Source: Actinobacteria bacterium UBA2272
GTDB taxonomy: Bacteria > Actinomycetota > Coriobacteriia > Anaerosomatales > Anaerosomataceae
Assembly: GCA_002347725.1 (NCBI GenBank)
Contig: DDXA01000004.1
Coordinates: forward strand, 744,001-808,000
DNA: 64,000 nt
Direction of reading: 5' to 3'
The translations under genes were made by a program, and so were the position numbers. Under the pieces are notes generated by a model. It had not been told where the DNA came from. It made no database searches and saw nothing but the letters and a program-made list of their open reading frames with translations. Of the stretch, positions 18,801-26,175 are shown one piece after another. Each line of letters opens with the position of its first letter. Position 1 is the stretch's first letter.

Positions 18801-21800
18801 GCGTTATCCCGAGGTCTCGCAGTTCGATCTGGCTTGTCGACCACGCAAGGTCGGCCGCGCGCTGCGCGTTGGCGATGTCCGAGTACTTCTCCGCGAGGGC
18901 CATCACCTCTTCGCGCGACTCCGCGGCACCGGTCACGTAGGCGAGGTGGGCGCTCTGCCCGGCCTCGATCACGAGTGGCTGCCTGATCGAGCACATCGGA
19001 TCGAGGACCGCTCCGGTCGTCTGCGTCAGGCGTCCGTCGCCGTGGATCGCGCGGGCGTCGACCGGTGTACGCAGCCTGCCGAGGAAGGCGGCCCGGTCGG
19101 TCTCGTACGACCACGAGCACGCCCCGATGCTCTCGCACGCCAGCATGTGCAGTCCCCAGTACCGCGGTTCGTCGTCCGAGCGGGGCCGCCGCGTGAACAA
19201 CAGCGCGTGGTACTCGTCGATCGCCTCGGTCTGCACGAACAGGTTGCTGTACGCCTTGTGCGCGTGGTCCGCCCCCAACGGCGCGAGGTTCACCTCGAGG
19301 TACGACGTCACCTCAAGGGCGAGCGGTGCAGTGCCGTGGTTCGTGACCGTCAGACGGCGTACCTCGACGTCGTCTTCCGGGGAGACGATCACCTCGGTGT
19401 GGGTCTCCACCTCGCCGTCGTAGCGGCGGAAGTCGGCCTTGTCCACCGAGAAGGTGACGTGGTAGTCGTCCGGCTCGGCGAGCGTGGGCTGGAACGCCGC
19501 CGACCACACGCGGCCGTTCTCGACGTCCTTGAGGTACAGGAACGTTCCCCAGCAGTCGCGGGTCAGATCTTCGCGGTAGCGAGTGACGGTGCGGTCCTTC
19601 CATCGGCTGTAGCCGCCGCCGCCGTTGGTGACCATGACCGAGTAGGTGCCGTTCGAGAGGAAGTGCGTGGCCGGCACCGCGGTGTTGGCGAGAGGGTAGG
19701 CACGTGTGACCGGCGGCGGGACCTCCCGCACCGATCTCACGAACTCGACCTCCTCGACACGCGGCGCTGCAAGCTGGATGCGCCGCGGTACGCGCTCCTG
19801 GAGCAGCAACTCGGCCGAGGCGACAAGCGGGTCGGCGTGGAAGCGCTCCTGCATGCGGAAGTCCGTAAGCATGTTGCCGAGTGCGACGAGGCTCATTCCC
19901 TGGTGGTGTGCCATGTACGCCTTGACGATCGCACGCTCGCGCCCGGCCGGCACACGCCCCGGCGTGTAGTCGATCGCCTCGTAGTAGCCGTAGCGGCCCT
20001 CGCCGCCCTGTCGTGCGATCTCTGCCAGGTTGTCGAGTGCCTCGCGCGGCGCGACCATGAGCGCGAGTACCGTGGCATACGGGGCGATGACGACGTCGGC
20101 CGAGAGGCCGCGCTTCAATCCGAGCCCGGGTACCCCGAACGCCTGGTACTGGTAGGTGAGCTCCACGTCCTTAGCGTTGAACGCCGACTCGGAGACGCCC
20201 CACGGCACACCTCGCTGACGACCGTACTGGATCTGCCTCCGCACGACACTTACGTACGTGCGGTGAAGCAGCGTATCCGGCCAGCTCTTCATCACGAGCA
20301 GCGGCATAAGGTACTCGAACATGCTCGCGCTCCAGCTGACGAGCGCAGTACCGTCGCCGGTACGCGTTATCGCGCGTCCGAGGCGGAACCAGTGCTCCTG
20401 TCCCACGTCTCCCTTGGCGACGGCCAGGAAGCTCGCCAAACGGCACTCGCTTGCAAGCATGTCGTAGTACGAGTCGTCCAGACGGCCCTCGGCCGCGTTG
20501 AAGCCGATGGAGAAGAGCATGCGACGCTCGTCGTAGAGCATCGCGAAGTCTGTGTGTTCCCACATCTCCCGGGCGATGTCGGCCGCAAGGCGGAGCTCTG
20601 CGAGCAGTGCTGCGGCGGGCGTCCGGCTTCGGCGGATGCCGTCGGCCACACGTTCCGCCCACCCGGCGTCCGGCCCGTCTCCCGATGCCATCTCATCGAG
20701 GCGGGCGAGTGCCCCGGCAAGACCCTCGGCGAGTCCGACGAGACTCGGCACATGGCCGATGAGCGGCTCGAGGGCGCCGTCGGGGCGGCCCGCGTGGGTG
20801 CCAGCTGCGGCGAGCACGTCGCGTGCCCAGGGCGCGAGGTCCGCGATGAGGCCGAGCGGCGCAGCTATGGCCGCCCGGAGGTCACCGAGCGCTGCGCTCG
20901 CGATCGCGTCCGCGGGCGCCGCGTGAGGTTCTCCGTCGGGCGGCTCGAGCGAGGCGGGGAGGGCGTCGGCGAGTGCCGACAGGCCTTCGAGCGTGGCCAG
21001 CCACTCGCCGAGGTTCTCGGGATGGCTGTCCAGGCCGATGCGTCGGACGATCTCCTCGAGCGCCGTGTGCGCCTGCGAAAGAGCCGGGCCGTCGTGCGGC
21101 GCCCGACGTGCGCGCTGGAGTTCTTCGAGCGCGAGACGCGCGCTATCGGCGATGCCGTCGAGCGTCTGAGGGCCGAGCAGCTCGCGCTCAGAGGCCTCAA
21201 GGAGTCCGACCCGGAGCGTGAGCAGGTGCCCCGCGAGGTTGCCCGAGTCGACCGTGGAGACATACGTCGGACGGAGCGGCTGCAGCGTGAGAGTGTCGTA
21301 CCAGTTGTAGAAATGTCCGCGGAAGCGCTCCATGCCTACCATCGTGTGCAGTGTCCGCGACACGTGCCCGGCGAGTCCGGCCACCGTCACATAGCCCAGG
21401 TCGTGTGCGGTCAAGTACGAGATGAGCTGAAGTCCCATGTTCGTCGGAGAGGTGCGATGGGCGACCTCACCCTTCGGCTCCTCCTGGAAGTTGTCCGGCG
21501 CAAGGTGATGCGACTCGGCGGTCACGAACGTCTCGAAGAACTGCCAGGTCTTGCGGGCGATGCGTCGCATCGTCGCTACATCGGCCGGCACCACGCCCGA
21601 CTCCGGCTCGGGTGTCGGGCGGCTCGCACGCCACGCCGCCAGCGGTGCGGTCAGCCACACCGCAAACAGGGGGGCCGCCGACAGCAGTGCCCGGGGCCCG
21701 GCGGTGCCGAGCGCCACGGGGACCGCGAGGAGTGCGGTGATCGCAGTCGCGGGCCACATCCGCCTGGCGAAGGCGCCAAGGTCGGTTGTGCCGAGGCGGC

Positions 21801-24594
21801 GTTCGGCCTCGGCAGCGGTCTCCCACTCGAGGAGGTTCCGGCGGCTTATGGCGATGCGCCAGCATGCACGGACGATCGCGTCGGTCATGAGGTACGCCTG
21901 GTGCGGCAGCACCGCGACGTTGAGAACGTTGCGGAGGACGTCGCGCTTGAGGTCCGAGACGAAGGTCGTGGTGTCCGAGCGCGTGTCGGCGGGAGGCCTG
22001 CGGAAGACCACGGAGTCGGCGAACTGGAAGTACAGCGGGAAGAAGAGCAGCGCGAACAGGATGCCGAGCCACGCCCAGCCTGCGTGAGGCAGGAGCATGA
22101 AGCCGGCCGTCGCGAAGAGCATCATGACAGGCGCCGAGAGGCTCCGTCGGAGGTTATCGGCGATCTTCCAGCGATGCAGACCGGTGAGTGGGGTTCGCTC
22201 GGTCCCGCCCGCCACGGGGACTCGCGGCAGAAGCCACGGGATGGTCTGCCAGTCGCCGCGGACCCATCTGTGCAGCCGCGCGCAGTGCGAGATGTAGCTC
22301 GCGGGTTGGTCATCGAGGACCTCCACGTCCGACGCGAGCGCGGTACGAAGGTACGATCCCTCGAGCAGGTCGTGAGAGAGCAGCGTGTTCTCCGGGAAAC
22401 GATCGTCGAGTGCGGCGTTGAAGATGTCGATCTCGAAGATCCCCTTGCCGGTGAACGAGCCCTCGCCGAAGACGTCCTGGTAGGTGTCCGAGACGGCGCC
22501 CGCGTAAGGATCGATGCCGGTGACGCCCGAATAGATCCACGCGAAGAGGCTGTCTGTCGACCCCTCCAGCGACATCGTCACGCGCGGCTGCACGAGTCCG
22601 TATCCGTGCTTGACGGTTCGTGTGACGGGGTCGAGCTCGGCCCTGTTCAACGGATGGGCGATCGTCGAGATCAGTTTGCGCGCGCCGTCGCGTGGCAGCA
22701 CCGTATCGGTGTCAAGCGTCACGAGGAACGTGACGCTGTGGAACCCGGCGGCATCCCCGTCGACGACCTCGAACGAGGTGTCCGTCGCTCCCCGAAGCAG
22801 TCGGCAGAACTCGGTCAGCGCACCGCGCTTGCGCTCCCAGCCCATCCAGGTACGGTCGGCCTTGCTATAGGTGCGACCACGGACGAAGAGACTGAACGGG
22901 CGGCTGCCGAATCGTCCGTAGCGATCGTTGAGAACCGCGATGCCGTTTCGGGCCGCCTCTATGACGGCTGCATCTCCAGGCAGGCTCTGCTCGGCTGCGC
23001 CGCGCAGGTCGGCCAGGATGCCGAAACGGATGTTGGGGTCGGTGTTGGCCAGGTAACCGATCTCCATGTTGTCGATCACGTGTTGCGCGGACTGTGGAGA
23101 GGTCAGCAACGCCGTGTAGACCACCATCGTGCGGTGTGCGGGGGACACGGGCTTGCGGTAGTCGATCTTGGGGAGCGTGCGCGCCGGCCAGAGCCACGCC
23201 GAGACCCGGTTGACGATGGTGAGCGCAACGTCCGAGACCGGCAGCAGCGCCAGCAGCGCCAGGACTACCGAGACCAAGGCGCTTCCCGAGACGCCCCATG
23301 CGAACCTGCTGACGCCTGCGGCGAGAGCGACGGTGATGAGCGCGAACAACCCCCAGAAGACGAGACCGCGTGCCGCGAGCGGACCGCGATACAGGCGTTC
23401 CTTGAAATGCGGGTGATAGCCTATCGCCTGCTCGAAGGCGTAGCGCCCCGAGCTGATGAGGTAGTGACCGACATGACCGCGCACTGCGTCAGCCGGGTCC
23501 TTGGCGAGCGCATCGAGCGCACGGCTCATCGCGGCTTCGGCGATGCCGATCTCATCGAGGGGGCAGCGCCGGGCGATCGACTCGATCGCGTGCCGGTAGC
23601 GGTCGCGGCTTCGGAAGTCCATCCTTGCGTACGTGCCGGCGGGGTCCTTCCGCAAGACGTGTTCGACGAGGCTCGTGTGCTCGAAGAAGTCACGCCACTC
23701 GAGCGCATCGAGGAAGCGGACACTCGTTATCGCGTTGGCCACCGAGACCTGATCGGCCGCCTGTTCCTGATGCGCAGCAAGCGTCACCTGCTCAAGGGTC
23801 ACGTCGCGTGCGGTTAGTGTCGCCTCCAGCCAGTCGGCAAGCGGCGCGAGAGCGACGTCCTGACCGGCGAGGCGTTGCGACAGTCGCACGATGAACGGCG
23901 CCGGCGCCTCGGCGTGGGCGAGATCGAGTTCGGTTATGCGCGCAGCGACCGCTCCAGCCCCGTCGTCTCCCGCAGCGAGGAGCCGGTCGGCGAAGCGGTC
24001 TCCTGCAACGACCGACTGATGTGCGTCGAGGATTCTGAGAGCGAGGCGCCGCAGGTTCTCTACGAGGGTGATCCTCAGCATGATCGGGACGGCCCAGACC
24101 TCGCCGATGGTCAGCGGTGAGACGTCCTGGTACGCCATCGTGAACGACTCGAGGCTCGTCTGATCAATGCGTGAGTCGGTATGTGAGACGAGGGTGATCA
24201 TCATCTCGAAGACGCGCGGTAGCGACCGGTAGTCACCGGTCGAGAGCCGGGGGAGCTCAGCGCCGTAGTGTGCGGGGAGGTCGTCGCGTACGAGCCGGAT
24301 CTGCTCCTCGATGAGGTAGTAGTTGTCCAGCAGCCATTCGGCGGCCGGAGAGATCGGGATGTTCTCGTGGACGTCCGCCGCCAGTCTCCGGTAGACGGTG
24401 GCCAGCTCCCGCTCGGCGATCACGAGGAGATCGAGCAGCGGTGTCCGAGACTCGCGCGCCGCGCACGTCCACTTCTGATCCCGCGCGAGAGCGCGAGCTG
24501 AAGCGGCGAGACGGTCCGCGCCGAGGAGTCCACCGCGCAGCGGCACGGCAGCAGCAGGTAGCACGACGTCGTCTGTCGCCGAGACGGATCTCAC
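15832..24594 (-). CDS. Cyclic beta-1,2-glucan synthase-like protein (GT84 + glycoamylase + GH94)
   Basis: Giant membrane protein of 2920 residues, close to the roughly 2800-2900 of rhizobial NdvB and Brucella Cgs. An N-terminal region precedes TM helices near 400-470. A GT84-type glycosyltransferase follows, with the acidic TLDTDT near 630 and RLHRWVRGDW near 778 (a QxxRW-like motif). More TM helices lie near 830-985. A glycoamylase-like domain around 1420-1560 (SASMFEYLMPLLVM) comes next. Two GH94-associated beta-domains and a C-terminal GH94 phosphorylase domain follow, with GGGDWNDGMN near 2591 carrying the expected general acid. The known relatives polymerise UDP-glucose, then trim and cyclise the chain. 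GTG 24594 follows GGGGAG. It is monocistronic and converges with the protease (13-base gap). Confidence 0.9.
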   Translation of the reverse strand: MRSVSATDDVVLPAAAVPLRGGLLGADRLAASARALARDQKWTCAARESRTPLLDLLVIAERELATVYRRLAADVHENIPISPAAEWLLDNYYLIEEQIRLVRDDLPAHYGAELPRLSTGDYRSLPRVFEMMITLVSHTDSRIDQTSLESFTMAYQDVSPLTIGEVWAVPIMLRITLVENLRRLALRILDAHQSVVAGDRFADRLLAAGDDGAGAVAARITELDLAHAEAPAPFIVRLSQRLAGQDVALAPLADWLEATLTARDVTLEQVTLAAHQEQAADQVSVANAITSVRFLDALEWRDFFEHTSLVEHVLRKDPAGTYARMDFRSRDRYRHAIESIARRCPLDEIGIAEAAMSRALDALAKDPADAVRGHVGHYLISSGRYAFEQAIGYHPHFKERLYRGPLAARGLVFWGLFALITVALAAGVSRFAWGVSGSALVSVVLALLALLPVSDVALTIVNRVSAWLWPARTLPKIDYRKPVSPAHRTMVVYTALLTSPQSAQHVIDNMEIGYLANTDPNIRFGILADLRGAAEQSLPGDAAVIEAARNGIAVLNDRYGRFGSRPFSLFVRGRTYSKADRTWMGWERKRGALTEFCRLLRGATDTSFEVVDGDAAGFHSVTFLVTLDTDTVLPRDGARKLISTIAHPLNRAELDPVTRTVKHGYGLVQPRVTMSLEGSTDSLFAWIYSGVTGIDPYAGAVSDTYQDVFGEGSFTGKGIFEIDIFNAALDDRFPENTLLSHDLLEGSYLRTALASDVEVLDDQPASYISHCARLHRWVRGDWQTIPWLLPRVPVAGGTERTPLTGLHRWKIADNLRRSLSAPVMMLFATAGFMLLPHAGWAWLGILFALLFFPLYFQFADSVVFRRPPADTRSDTTTFVSDLKRDVLRNVLNVAVLPHQAYLMTDAIVRACWRIAISRRNLLEWETAAEAERRLGTTDLGAFARRMWPATAITALLAVPVALGTAGPRALLSAAPLFAVWLTAPLAAWRASRPTPEPESGVVPADVATMRRIARKTWQFFETFVTAESHHLAPDNFQEEPKGEVAHRTSPTNMGLQLISYLTAHDLGYVTVAGLAGHVSRTLHTMVGMERFRGHFYNWYDTLTLQPLRPTYVSTVDSGNLAGHLLTLRVGLLEASERELLGPQTLDGIADSARLALEELQRARRAPHDGPALSQAHTALEEIVRRIGLDSHPENLGEWLATLEGLSALADALPASLEPPDGEPHAAPADAIASAALGDLRAAIAAPLGLIADLAPWARDVLAAAGTHAGRPDGALEPLIGHVPSLVGLAEGLAGALARLDEMASGDGPDAGWAERVADGIRRSRTPAAALLAELRLAADIAREMWEHTDFAMLYDERRMLFSIGFNAAEGRLDDSYYDMLASECRLASFLAVAKGDVGQEHWFRLGRAITRTGDGTALVSWSASMFEYLMPLLVMKSWPDTLLHRTYVSVVRRQIQYGRQRGVPWGVSESAFNAKDVELTYQYQAFGVPGLGLKRGLSADVVIAPYATVLALMVAPREALDNLAEIARQGGEGRYGYYEAIDYTPGRVPAGRERAIVKAYMAHHQGMSLVALGNMLTDFRMQERFHADPLVASAELLLQERVPRRIQLAAPRVEEVEFVRSVREVPPPVTRAYPLANTAVPATHFLSNGTYSVMVTNGGGGYSRWKDRTVTRYREDLTRDCWGTFLYLKDVENGRVWSAAFQPTLAEPDDYHVTFSVDKADFRRYDGEVETHTEVIVSPEDDVEVRRLTVTNHGTAPLALEVTSYLEVNLAPLGADHAHKAYSNLFVQTEAIDEYHALLFTRRPRSDDEPRYWGLHMLACESIGACSWSYETDRAAFLGRLRTPVDARAIHGDGRLTQTTGAVLDPMCSIRQPLVIEAGQSAHLAYVTGAAESREEVMALAEKYSDIANAQRAADLAWSTSQIELRDLGITPEESVTFLRLASRLLLTDPHSRLKVMTEVENRLPASGLWPIGISGDDPILLVGIERLEEAPLVRQALLAHQYWRSKGFVCDLVILNTKPSDYASELNGRLRMLMRTGHALQLADRPGGVHLRNADHMQPDVLNLLTSMARVVITGDSGPITLQLNQRAQHPDLPDPFVPTHDAVTYPDLPRVRPELLYDNGLGGFDPVTGEYVIVLEGGRTTPAPWVNVIATPHFGTLVSEAGIGCTWAENSHENRITTWNNDPVSDGTGECIYVRDEATGQFWSPTPLPVHDDGTYVVRHGKGYSRFEHDSHGIGHELDWFVAAEDPVRIARLRLTNTGTEARRLSVTHNVEWSLGDSRSKAQQRVVTWWDETAGMLMAHSWFNMDFPGRPAFLAADGELHSFTASRTEFIGRNGTPTAPAAMRRRGLGGQTGRFHDNCGALMRVVELEPGESKELVFLLGQTETVEAAHAIVDRLRQPGAAAAELESVKGAWRELLTTVEVQTPDRALDLMVNGQALYQSLACRVWGRTATYQSSGAYGFRDQLQDCLALIDIRPDLVREHIIEASRHQFPEGDVLHWWQPISGRGVRTHISDDRHWLPFVTAEYVRATGDTSVLDVETPYLEGPPIPDGREDLYLQPNPSLTVATVYDHCLGALDHAPLGERELPLMGGGDWNDGMNRVGIGGRGESVWMAWFLDVVMRSFAGICDQRGDAARGDSLRERAAALVAAIERSGWDGSWYRRAYFDDGTPLGSSQSAECRIDAIAQAWSVLSGQGDPERARRAMESVEEQLVRWDDGLIKLLTPPFDRLEHDPGYIKGYVPGVRENGGQYTHAALWVALAYARLGDGDEAHSLLSLINPIRHALDAAAVERYHVEPYVVAADVYAVEPHVGRGGWTWYTGSAAWFYRVAVRELLGLRTESDGGGRWLIIDPCVPKTWTSFRLTYRSGDTRYDIAVENPRGANRGVAHVTLDGTRVDDCRIPLLSDGAAHEVTVSMIGG

Positions 24595-24691
24595 GATCTC
24601 CCCTCACACCCTTCGTGCCGCCGGCCCAGGTTGCCTGCCTGCATTGTGCCACGTCCACCTGATCCGGTGCTGCGAGAGTGCGGCATGCACC

Positions 24692-24721
24692 TTGCTAGAG
24701 GTATACCCCAATGGGTATCTT
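24692..24721 (+). promoter_or_regulatory. Candidate promoter of the selenoprotein gene
   Basis: TTGCTA (24692-24697) and TATCTT (24716-24721) are 18 bases apart, 31 bases before the ATG. The operator described below fills the spacer and touches the -10, an arrangement suited to repression. Assigned by eye only. Confidence 0.45.
24703..24718. promoter_or_regulatory. CsoR/CstR-type operator (inverted repeat)
   Basis: The perfect inverted repeat ATACCC-CAAT-GGGTAT resembles operators of the CsoR/RcnR/CstR family (ATACCC-N4-GGGTAT types). CstR-like members sense persulfides or sulfite and control rhodanese and persulfide genes, which fits the rhodanese immediately downstream; CsoR members sense copper. 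No regulator gene of this family is in the window. Confidence 0.65.
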
Positions 24722-24751
24722 GAATCCGATGGCTATCGGATCGGAGGTCAC

Positions 24752-25459
24752 ATGGGTCGTTTCAAACGGTCGGCAGCACTCCTGGCTGTGGTGGTCATAG
24801 CGGCCGGACTCACGCTTTCCGCGTGTTCCGCCGAGTCCGGCGTCGTCGACAACGGACGATTGGTGGACTTGCAGGCCGATGGAGCGCGTATCGTCGACGT
24901 ACGGACGGCTGGGGAGTACGGGGCCGGATACATCGCCGGTGCCGAGAACGTTCCGCTTATGGGACTCTCCGCAGCCGCAGCATCCTGGGATCCGGCTGAG
25001 CCGATCGTGGTGTACTGCGCCACGGGCGAGCGCAGCGCCGAGGCCGCGCAGATCCTGCGCTCACTCGGCTTCGAGCGGGTCTACGACCTGTCGGCGGGCA
25101 TCATCGCGTGGAACGGCGAGCTCGCCGGGGGAGCGCCTCCGATAAGCGAGTCGCCGGCGGATGCCGGTGCTCAGACGAGCTCGCTCCCGATCGCGTACGA
25201 GTTCTACACCGACTGGTGACCCAGCTGCCGCGAAGTGGCGCCTGTGGTCGACAGGCTCAAGACAGAGTACGAGGGAATCGTTGAGTTCCGGCTCATCAAT
25301 GTGGATACGGATCCTGAGGGCCAGACCCTTATGACGAAGTACAACGCGCAGTTCGTTCCCACGTTCGTGTTCCTGAACGCCGATGGCTCGGTGGGTCAGA
25401 TGATCGTGGGCGCGCAGGCAGAGGCCGTCTTGCGAGATGCGCTGGACGCACTCAAGTAG
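24752..25459 (+). CDS. Rhodanese-thioredoxin lipoprotein with selenocysteine encoded by in-frame TGA
   Basis: Read through the TGA at 25217-25219, this is a 235-residue exported lipoprotein. The signal peptide is of lipoprotein type with lipobox LSAC (Cys25). The rhodanese domain (about 30-135) has active-site Cys89 in VVYCATGERS. After a short linker, a thioredoxin domain starts IAYEFYTDW, then U156, then PSCREVAPVVDRL, giving a U-P-S-C redox site (Cys159) and the cis-Pro loop VPTFVF (Pro203). TGA sits exactly where the first Cys of WCxxC should be, the frame continues for 80 more codons, and a SECIS-like hairpin follows. ATG 24752 has GGAGG at 24743-24747. It probably handles sulfane sulfur or disulfides outside the membrane. 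A nonsense mutation of TGC/TGT is the alternative. Confidence 0.82.
25240..25256 (+). promoter_or_regulatory. SECIS-like hairpin downstream of the in-frame TGA
   Basis: GCCTGT-GGTCG-ACAGGC forms a 6-bp perfect upper stem with a 5-base apical loop starting GG. The loop lies 26 bases after the TGA. From memory, the bacterial SECIS model asks for a loop of 3-14 bases with G in the first two positions, a stem of 4-16 bp and 16-37 bases from the UGA; all are met. The GGUC in the loop also matches the Escherichia coli fdhF SECIS loop. It would recruit SelB with Sec-tRNA. Confidence 0.7.
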
Positions 25460-25505
25460 GCTCCCGCAGGTAGGAAACCGTGCGTGCCGGGTACGAACTC
25501 TAGAG

Positions 25506-25523
25506 AGGGCGCGCGAGCGCCCT
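25506..25523 (+). terminator. GNRA-capped hairpin after the selenoprotein gene
   Basis: AGGGCGC-GCGA-GCGCCCT is a perfect 7-bp stem with a GCGA tetraloop, 47 bases after the stop codon. It lacks a U-tract, so termination is only likely, not certain. Confidence 0.5.
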
Positions 25524-25608
25524 GAAGGTTCTCAACGGGAGAGTGGGTGACCCTATCGAGTGAAAAGCGACGATGCAGGGTTCACCACCGGGACGGTCGA
25601 TGAAGGGT

Positions 25609-25723
25609 CCCGCGGGGTACGTGCGTGAGGTACACCGTTCGTGCAATGTCCGTTGTTCGTTGAACGAGTATTGTCCGTGCAGTCTATTCCGTACGTGCAC
25701 TGATCACGTGACCCGCGGGGTAC
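25609..25723. repeat. 12-base direct repeat pair
   Basis: CCCGCGGGGTAC occurs at 25609-25620 and again at 25712-25723, 103 bases apart start to start. The intervening sequence contains three CGTGCA words and a small TCGTT-G-AACGA inverted repeat. No transposase or integrase is nearby. Confidence 0.5.
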
Positions 25724-25857
25724 CGGGCATAAGCCTCTGGAATCTGTAGAGGTGCGGCCGACAGGGAACCAACTCGATCGGCCAAGAGCTTCTCAGGATT
25801 GCCCTTTGGAGGGGCGCCTCGGGCGGTGCGACGGTCGTCCCGGTGATTGCGAATATG

Positions 25858-25884
25858 AGGGCGGGCGCCTCGGGCGTCCGCCCT
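25858..25884 (+). terminator. Strong GC hairpin upstream of tRNA-Ala
   Basis: AGGGCGGGCGCC (25858-25869) pairs with GGCGTCCGCCCT (25873-25884) around a TCG loop: 12 pairs with one G-U. It has no U-tract. It may insulate the tRNA gene from upstream transcription. Confidence 0.45.
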
Positions 25885-25940
25885 CTCCTGCATGTGTCTG
25901 GGTGGCTTGCCGGTGCCGTTCTCCAGGCCGTACGGGATGC

Positions 25941-25946
25941 TATACT
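25941..25946 (+). promoter_or_regulatory. -10 element of tRNA-Ala
   Basis: TATACT matches the -10 consensus at five of six positions, 34 bases before the tRNA. No good -35 is found at 16-18 bases. Confidence 0.5.
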
Positions 25947-25980
25947 GTCCGTCGCAGGCCGCCTGATCGTGCGGCCCAAC

Positions 25981-26055
25981 GGGCGAGTGGCGCAACGGGA
26001 GCGCACCTGCTTTGCACGCAGGGGGTTGTCGGTTCGAATCCGATCTCGTCCACCA
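25981..26055 (+). tRNA. tRNA-Ala (anticodon TGC)
   Basis: A 75-base cloverleaf. The acceptor stem GGGCGAG (25981-25987) pairs with CTCGTCC (26045-26051) including one G-U, followed by discriminator A and an encoded CCA (26053-26055). The anticodon arm is CCTGC-TTTGCAC-GCAGG with anticodon TGC, and the T-arm contains GGTTCGAATCC. The G-U sits at the third pair, as is typical for tRNA-Ala identity. Confidence 0.96.
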
Positions 26056-26175
26056 CGTCACGATAGTCGGCCGGTCACCGTATTCGGGTGGCCGGCCGAT
26101 TCTTCGGTACGGTACGCTACGTGGAGCGAGCTGGCCCTCGGGTGCGCGGGCGCCCGGTCGAACTCGGAGGGGATC

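Larger units (their letters stand above)
25460..25980. other. 521-base non-coding region before tRNA-Ala
   Basis: No open frame here has convincing codon character or family resemblance. The stretch holds a GNRA-capped hairpin (25506-25523), a 12-base direct repeat, a cluster of CGTGCA words (around 25640-25700), a strong GC hairpin (25858-25884) and the tRNA -10. It could be the remnant of a lost gene, or contain a structured RNA; I recognise no known RNA class, and in particular no selC (no TTCAAATCC-type anticodon arm). Confidence 0.5.

Noticed and set aside
18592..23817. 1741-residue open frame on the plus strand
   Set aside because: Entirely antisense to the cyclic glucan synthase; Arg/Gly/Val-rich with no recognisable motif. 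The minus-strand gene has full family motifs.
25217..25252. Alternative SECIS fold pairing GACCCAG at the TGA with the CTGTGGTC region
   Set aside because: It can pair but puts the apical GAA loop only 12 bases after the TGA, shorter than the usual SECIS spacing. The GGTCG hairpin fits better.
25235..25459. Separate small thioredoxin gene starting at GTG 25235
   Set aside because: It would lack the first strand and the first active-site Cys and has no ribosome-binding site. It is in the same frame as the upstream rhodanese and separated from it by a single TGA, so it is better read as one Sec protein.
25460..25980. selC (tRNA-Sec) next to the selenoprotein gene
   Set aside because: No UCA anticodon arm or long variable arm is visible in this gap.
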